Part shown: positions 7,876 to 9,919 of the stretch, one piece after another
How positions within the stretch are numbered: the first letter of the stretch is position 1
Layout of the letters: each line of letters opens with the position of its first letter
NCBI GenBank assembly: GCA_013203725.1
Contig: JABMPK010000055.1
Coordinates: 1 to 9,919 of the forward strand
Source: Candidatus Uhrbacteria bacterium
GTDB taxonomy: Bacteria > Patescibacteriota > Patescibacteriia > UBA9934 > UBA11717
Reading direction: 5' to 3'
DNA: 9,919 bases
Position numbers and translations under genes: made by a program
Notes under the pieces: model-generated
Databases searched by the model: none
Told to the model about the DNA's origin: nothing
What the model saw: only the letters and a program-made list of their open reading frames with translations

Positions 7876-8236
7876 AGTCCTCCCAATGTTATTCATAAAA
7901 TGTAATATGGCAGAAGAAATTACAACCAGAGAGATATTCGACACATTGGTGGGCTTTGCAAAGAGTACAGAGGAGAATTTTAGTGTCATGAAGTCAGATA
8001 TGGCAAAACTCGATGTAAGAGTCACGAGCATTGAATCAAACATGGTCACTAAGCACTATTTTGACGATAAACTTGCTAATCTTCGTGGCGAGTTGATTCA
8101 AATCTAGACCGCAAAATCCAAGTAGCTTGCACGTAAAAGATTTGTAATAAGTTCTCCCAATGTTATTCATAAAATGTAATATGGCAGAAGAAATTACAAC
8201 CAGAGAGATATTCGACACATTGGTGGGCTTTGCAAA
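7876..8236 (+). repeat. Tandem duplication of the coiled-coil gene 5' part (274 bp offset)
   Basis: Bases 7880-7962 and 8154-8236 are identical over 83 bp. The match includes the upstream CTCCC segment and the first 18-19 codons. The copies then diverge in the coiled-coil part and become similar again around 'MVTKHY' to the end. Copy 1 is 7876-8150 and copy 2 starts at 8150. Confidence 0.9.
7907..8107 (+). CDS. Small coiled-coil protein, copy 1, shortened by a frameshift
   Basis: 66 residues from ATG 7907 (an in-frame ATG at 7886 would add 7 residues, MLFIKCN). The N-terminal block 'MAEEITTREIFDTLVGFAKS' is identical to copy 2. A short heptad-like stretch follows (about 26-45), then the conserved 'MVTKHYFDDKLANLRGELIQI'. 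Proteins with this layout are common small coiled-coil proteins of unknown role in Patescibacteria, which is a recollection of family style rather than a search result. The ORF stops at TAG 8105. Adding one A after 8104 restores the frame and gives 'IDRKIQVACT' before TAA, matching the tail of copy 2, so a one-base deletion probably removed ten C-terminal residues. It may be a decaying copy or still work without the tail. No SD is visible. Confidence 0.6.
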   Translation: MAEEITTREIFDTLVGFAKSTEENFSVMKSDMAKLDVRVTSIESNMVTKHYFDDKLANLRGELIQI

Positions 8237-8474
8237 AAGCACCGAGGAGAATTTTGTTATTGTAAAAGCAGACATCTCAGATCTTAAGACCGACGTCGGT
8301 GTGCTTAAGACCGACGTCGCCGTTCTTAAGATTAGTGTTGAAAAACTTGAAACTAATGTAACTAGAATAGACTCACAAATGGTCACCAAGCACTATCTGG
8401 ATGATAAACTCGCTAATCTTCGTGGTGAGTTGATTCAAATCATAGATCGTAAAATACAATTGGCGCGAATATAA
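8181..8474 (+). CDS. Small coiled-coil protein, copy 2, full length
   Basis: 97 residues from ATG 8181 (104 from the in-frame ATG 8160). Residues 1-20 are identical to copy 1. Residues about 26-64 form a heptad coiled coil, 'DLKTDVG-VLKTDVA-VLKISVE-KLETNVT', with Leu/Val/Ile at core positions. This part is exactly 21 residues (three heptads) longer than in copy 1. The tail 'MVTKHYLDDKLANLRGELIQIIDRKIQLARI' is predicted helical and amphipathic. There is no signal peptide or membrane helix, so it is probably a cytoplasmic oligomer or adaptor. No SD is visible before either ATG. The upstream 27 nt are identical to those of copy 1, which suggests a shared translation signal of some other kind. 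The function is unknown. Confidence 0.75.
   Translation: MAEEITTREIFDTLVGFAKSTEENFVIVKADISDLKTDVGVLKTDVAVLKISVEKLETNVTRIDSQMVTKHYLDDKLANLRGELIQIIDRKIQLARI
8283..8345 (+). repeat. Three 21-bp units inside coiled-coil copy 2
   Basis: CTTAAG recurs at 8283, 8304 and 8325 with a period of 21 bp. The first two units share the 16 bases CTTAAGACCGACGTCG; the third has diverged. Each unit encodes one heptad (LKTDVGV, LKTDVAV, LKISVEK). Their total length, 63 bp, equals the length difference between the two paralogues. Confidence 0.85.
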
Positions 8475-8490
8475 GCCCGCGCCCATTCTG

Positions 8491-8519
8491 TTGACTAATT
8501 TCCAATTACCAAGTACTAT
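8491..8519 (+). promoter_or_regulatory. Promoter of the tRNA-Glu unit
   Basis: TTGACT (8491-8496) and TACTAT (8514-8519) are separated by 17 nt. The predicted transcript starts near 8526 and runs through a leader of about 105 nt into tRNA-Glu. Confidence 0.6.
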
Positions 8520-8549
8520 CCACCGCGTTAGACAAACCAACATGGTCCC

Positions 8550-8566
8550 ATCCCGTCGAACGGGAT
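8550..8566 (+). promoter_or_regulatory. Perfect hairpin before a strong SD in the tRNA leader
   Basis: ATCCCGT pairs with ACGGGAT around the 3-nt loop CGA. It ends one base before TAGGAGGTG, an almost full-length anti-SD complement. It is part of the degenerate copy of the tRNA-Glu 5' half (8545-8570). Confidence 0.6.
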
Positions 8567-8583
8567 TAGGAGGTGTTGCAGCC

Positions 8584-8646
8584 ATGATCATAAAGTGGTT
8601 GTTTGCAAATTCTCCGCATACACAACAACATGGTCCCATCGTCTAA
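8584..8646 (+). CDS. Possible 20-residue leader peptide overlapping tRNA-Glu
   Basis: ATG 8584 follows AGGAGG (8568-8573) by 10 nt and opens a 20-codon frame beginning MIIKWLF and ending HGPIV. Its stop TAA at 8644 lies inside the tRNA, so its last five codons are the 5' acceptor strand and the following bases. The SD is one of the best in the window, which is why I list it. The spacing is slightly long, and an ORF this short can arise by chance. No conserved family is recognised. If translated, ribosomes would enter the tRNA precursor and could compete with RNase P maturation. Confidence 0.3.
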   Translation: MIIKWLFANSPHTQQHGPIV

Positions 8647-8706
8647 CGGTTAGGACATCAGGTTCTCATCCTGGAAATCGGGGTTCGATTCCCCGTGGGA
8701 TCACCA
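8632..8706 (+). tRNA. tRNA-Glu, anticodon CTC
   Basis: A full cloverleaf can be drawn. The acceptor GGTCCCA pairs with TGGGATC (one G-T pair), followed by discriminator A and an encoded CCA (8704-8706). The D stem is GTCT/GGAC. The anticodon stem is TCAGG/CCTGG with loop TTCTCAT, anticodon CTC, which reads GAG. The variable loop is AAAT. The T stem is CGGGG/CCCCG with loop TTCGATT. The CCA end is encoded in the gene. It is the last gene of its transcript, with a terminator 6 nt downstream and a promoter about 110 bp upstream. Confidence 0.95.
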
Positions 8707-8711
8707 AAAGC

Positions 8712-8737
8712 GCTCGAGCGAAAGCTCGGGCTTTTTT
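8712..8737 (+). terminator. Intrinsic terminator after tRNA-Glu
   Basis: GCTCGAGC pairs with GCTCGGGC (8724-8731, one T-G pair) around a GAAA (GNRA) tetraloop, followed by six T (8732-8737). Confidence 0.92.
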
Positions 8738-8827
8738 GTGTGGTCATTATCCAATATTCAAGATTTAAACTCGTTTTAGCAACTACGTGGTGCATTGAGT
8801 ATAGAACGCGGCGGTAGCCTAAAAGCC

Positions 8828-8856
8828 TTGACAAAAGGACATTTTAATACTATTGT
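8828..8856 (+). promoter_or_regulatory. Promoter of the 95-residue protein gene
   Basis: TTGACA (8828-8833) is a perfect -35 and TATTGT (8851-8856) lies 17 nt away. Predicted transcription start near 8863, giving a 5' UTR of about 30 nt. The stretch 8738-8827 between the tRNA terminator and this promoter holds nothing else I can identify. Confidence 0.65.
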
Positions 8857-8894
8857 CTTGCACAGATTCAAACAAAGAGCTGAGGAGGCTTATA

Positions 8895-9182
8895 GTGGCA
8901 TTCGTACTTGAAATCGTTGCATACGAGGGGATGTCGTTCGCCGAAGATGGTGGGCGCCCGAACGGAGATGGTGTAGTGCAGGTTTGTGTCGATGTACGGA
9001 AGCCTGAGGGCTTCGCGAACATGGCTATCGAACTCATCGAGGATGCGGTCGCGACCAACGGGTGCAAGCCCAATTTCGTAGCGCTCGCGCCCGAAGTGTG
9101 CCCCGCTCTCGACGCCGAAATCCGAGCCGCCATTCGTGCACGCGGATTCACGGTCTCGACCGGAATCGCATACATAGACTGA
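8895..9182 (+). CDS. Hypothetical protein, 95 residues, GTG start
   Basis: I do not recognise this protein. GTG 8895 is the likely start because AGGAGG (8883-8888) lies 6 nt before it. An upstream in-frame TTG at 8853 falls inside the -10 box and cannot be used from this promoter. The chain reads as a small soluble alpha/beta protein: strands 'AFVLEIVAY' (2-10) and 'GVVQVCVDVR' (26-35), helix 'FANMAIELIEDAVA' (40-53), strand 'FVALAP' (61-66), helix 'ALDAEIRAAIRARG' (71-84), and a last strand 'GIAYID'. Cysteines are at 31, 57 and 69. No signal peptide or membrane helix is seen. Codons are G/C-rich compared with the A2M operon, which may mean a different origin or expression level. It is a single-gene unit with its own promoter and downstream terminators. 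Confidence 0.75.
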   Translation: MAFVLEIVAYEGMSFAEDGGRPNGDGVVQVCVDVRKPEGFANMAIELIEDAVATNGCKPNFVALAPEVCPALDAEIRAAIRARGFTVSTGIAYID

Positions 9183-9267
9183 CGGTCCTACTGACCGCCC
9201 AACAAGAGCCAGCCCCTATCGAGTGATCGATGTGGAGACCGGTCACTTGGTGGGCGGTTCTTGTTTT
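9183..9267 (+). terminator. Structured 3' UTR with a long-hairpin terminator and a competing small hairpin
   Basis: Directly after the stop codon, CGGTC (9183-9187) can pair with GACCG (9193-9197). Alternatively ACCGCCCA (9194-9201) pairs with TGGGCGGT (9251-9258), extended past one A-G mismatch by CAAG (9203-9206) with CTTG (9246-9249). The T-rich run TTCTTGTTTT follows (9258-9267). Inside the long loop sit a hairpin ATCGA-GTGA-TCGAT and the palindrome GACCGGTC. The two outer structures share bases 9194-9197 and exclude each other. Confidence 0.5.
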
Positions 9268-9296
9268 AACAACTCAACCATCGGGTCACCAAAAGT

Positions 9297-9322
9297 GGCT
9301 GCTTATTACGAGCGGTTTTTTT
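9297..9322 (+). terminator. Second plus-strand intrinsic terminator
   Basis: GGCTGCT (9297-9303) pairs with AGCGGTT (9311-9317) around the loop TATTACG, with several G-T pairs, and runs into seven T (9316-9322). It is weaker than the tRNA terminator. Confidence 0.55.
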
Positions 9323-9336
9323 GTTTGATGATTGTT

Positions 9337-9368
9337 AAAAAAAACGACGAGGCCAGAAGGGCCTCGTC
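9337..9368 (-). terminator. Intrinsic terminator of the 103-residue protein gene
   Basis: On the minus strand a perfect 9-bp stem, GACGAGGCC with GGCCTCGTC around a 5-nt loop, is followed after one base by eight T (9344-9337). It lies 15 nt past the stop codon at 9384. Confidence 0.92.
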
Positions 9369-9383
9369 TAGGTCTTGCTCAAC

Positions 9384-9695
9384 TCACTTGGACTTGATCT
9401 TCAGCGACGACGTGTTGCCCTTCCGATCCTCGTAGCGATCGGTCAACCAACCCGCTTCGTCGAACTTCGCCTGAAGGTACATCCAAGCGTAGGACCCACT
9501 CGTCATGTCATCCGGAATGTAGAGGCCACCGATCGTGCACGTGTCCCAGCCGTCAGCGTCGTACCTACGGGGGACCACGTTCATCCACGCGTTCACCACT
9601 CGCTCTATGTATGCCTCTGCGGCGAGTCTGGTTGCAGCGTTGTGTTTCTCCAGCATGAGACCTTGCTCTGCAGGGCTCGGGATATGTACAGGCAT
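9384..9695 (-). CDS. Hypothetical protein, 103 residues
   Basis: I do not recognise this protein. ATG 9695 is preceded by GGAG with a 5-nt spacer, a promoter lies 50-80 bp upstream and a strong terminator follows, so it is a complete single-gene unit. Residues about 8-42 ('AEQGLMLEKHNAATRLAAEAYIERVVNAWMN') form a predicted amphipathic helix. The centre (44-83) is rich in Trp, Tyr and Asp and looks like a small beta-rich or mixed region. The end (84-103) is charged, 'LTDRYEDRKGN', and finishes with SLKIKSK. There is no signal peptide or membrane helix and no cysteine apart from one near residue 53. Codon use is G/C-rich, like the 95-residue gene and unlike the A2M operon. A plus-strand ORF in antisense to it is longer, but has no SD or promoter. 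Confidence 0.75.
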   Translation of the reverse strand: MPVHIPSPAEQGLMLEKHNAATRLAAEAYIERVVNAWMNVVPRRYDADGWDTCTIGGLYIPDDMTSGSYAWMYLQAKFDEAGWLTDRYEDRKGNTSSLKIKSK

Positions 9696-9745
9696 TTCTT
9701 CTCCGGTTCTTTTGTCTGTTCCACGCGGACATGCGAGGTAAAATC

Positions 9746-9774
9746 AAGCTATCAGAATATTCAACCTTTGTCAA
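9746..9774 (-). promoter_or_regulatory. Promoter of the 103-residue protein gene
   Basis: On the minus strand TTGACA (9774-9769) is a perfect -35 and TAGCTT (9751-9746) lies 17 nt away. The -10 is poor, matching three of six positions. Confidence 0.5.
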
Positions 9775-9822
9775 TACTTATTGCCTATAGCCGAATTCCA
9801 GACATACCGCCCCACCCCGTAA

Positions 9823-9852
9823 ATGAGCTAACTTTAGTAAAGTATGGCTCAT
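9823..9852. promoter_or_regulatory. Nested inverted repeat spanning a start codon
   Basis: ATGAGC (9823-9828) is matched by GCTCAT (9847-9852). Between them lies the perfect palindrome ACTTTA-G-TAAAGT (9831-9843). The ATG at 9844 sits between the two right arms. It could be an operator for the helix-turn-helix gene it precedes, or an RNA hairpin that hides the start. Confidence 0.5.
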
Positions 9853-9919
9853 ATGCGAAGAATCACTTATCTGGAGAGGGCTATTATTGAGGTTTGTTTG
9901 GCGTCTGGGACAAGTCACA
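9844..9919 (+). CDS. Start of a helix-turn-helix protein, possibly an IS30-type transposase (partial)
   Basis: Open from ATG 9844 to the right edge, 25 complete codons; an in-frame TAA at 9838 blocks any longer start. The visible residues 'RRITYLERAIIEVCLASGTS' fit the first helices of the HTH_38 domain of IS30-family transposases and related regulators, whose pattern is roughly L/I-T-x-x-E-R-x-x-I-E-x-x-L-x-x-G-x-S. Only about 20 residues support this, so it could be another winged-helix or HTH regulator. No SD is visible; ATG 9853 is an alternative start. If it is an IS, its left inverted repeat should lie just upstream, and the nested repeat at 9823-9852 is the only candidate I see. Confidence 0.45.
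   Translation, partial: MAHMRRITYLERAIIEVCLASGTSH

Noticed and set aside
7765..8389. Two minus-strand ORFs opposite the coiled-coil genes that share a segment
   Set aside because: The shared segment simply reflects the tandem duplication; the plus strand shows heptads, a conserved tail and a promoter, the minus strand has none.
7876..8474. CRISPR-like or phage repeat array
   Set aside because: There are only two long copies, with coding content and no regular spacer; it is a gene duplication.
9237..9290. Possible mini-tRNA ending in ATCGGGTCACCA
   Set aside because: No T arm or anticodon arm can be drawn and the acceptor has two mismatches; only the terminal CACCA looks tRNA-like.
9375..9890. 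Plus-strand ORF of 171 residues
   Set aside because: It is antisense to the 103-residue gene, which has its own SD, promoter and terminator. The plus ORF runs through that promoter, has no SD and reads as a low-complexity mixture.

Overview
The window looks like a piece of a small-genome bacterial chromosome, most probably from the Patescibacteria (Candidate Phyla Radiation). This placement is an inference. It rests on three things: an ECF sigma factor paired with a membrane-anchored protein carrying a Hint domain in a Gly-rich linker, short HTH-free coiled-coil proteins ending in a 'MVTKxYxDDKLxxLRGEL' type tail, and many small orphan proteins separated by compact promoters and terminators. 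No taxonomic marker such as rRNA is present.

Layout. Bases 1-545 (minus) hold the start of an unrecognised protein with paired cysteines. It runs off the left edge, and it has a textbook promoter and Shine-Dalgarno (SD). Bases 644-7740 (minus) are one operon, read right to left: an ECF sigma factor (7168-7740), a giant protein of 1,875 residues (1554-7181), and a membrane-anchored MEMO1/AmmeMemoRadiSam-B-like protein (644-1552). An intrinsic terminator closes it (613-635). Its genes overlap or nearly abut (14 bp overlap, then a TAATATG junction), so translation is probably coupled.

The giant protein is the centre of interest. It has a cytoplasmic segment in the usual position of an anti-sigma domain, one transmembrane helix, SbsA-like Ig domains, and then a full alpha-2-macroglobulin (A2M) architecture. 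A complete Hint (intein-like, self-cleaving) domain sits where the bait region should be. The canonical A2M thioester motif is lost. I infer a cell-surface protease-sensing or protein-trapping device that is self-processed and wired through the membrane to its own sigma factor.

Bases 7741-8474 carry a divergent promoter region and two tandem paralogous coiled-coil genes. The second is longer by exactly three heptads. The first is shortened by a one-base deletion. Bases 8491-8737 form a tRNA-Glu(CTC) unit with promoter, an unusual leader holding a degenerate echo of the tRNA 5' half and a strong SD with a 20-codon ORF, and a GNRA-loop terminator. Bases 8828-9322 hold an orphan 95-residue protein gene followed by a structured RNA segment and terminators. 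Bases 9337-9774 (minus) hold an orphan 103-residue protein gene with its own promoter and terminator. At the right edge a plus-strand gene begins (9844) whose first residues resemble the IS30-type helix-turn-helix. Its start codon lies inside an inverted repeat.
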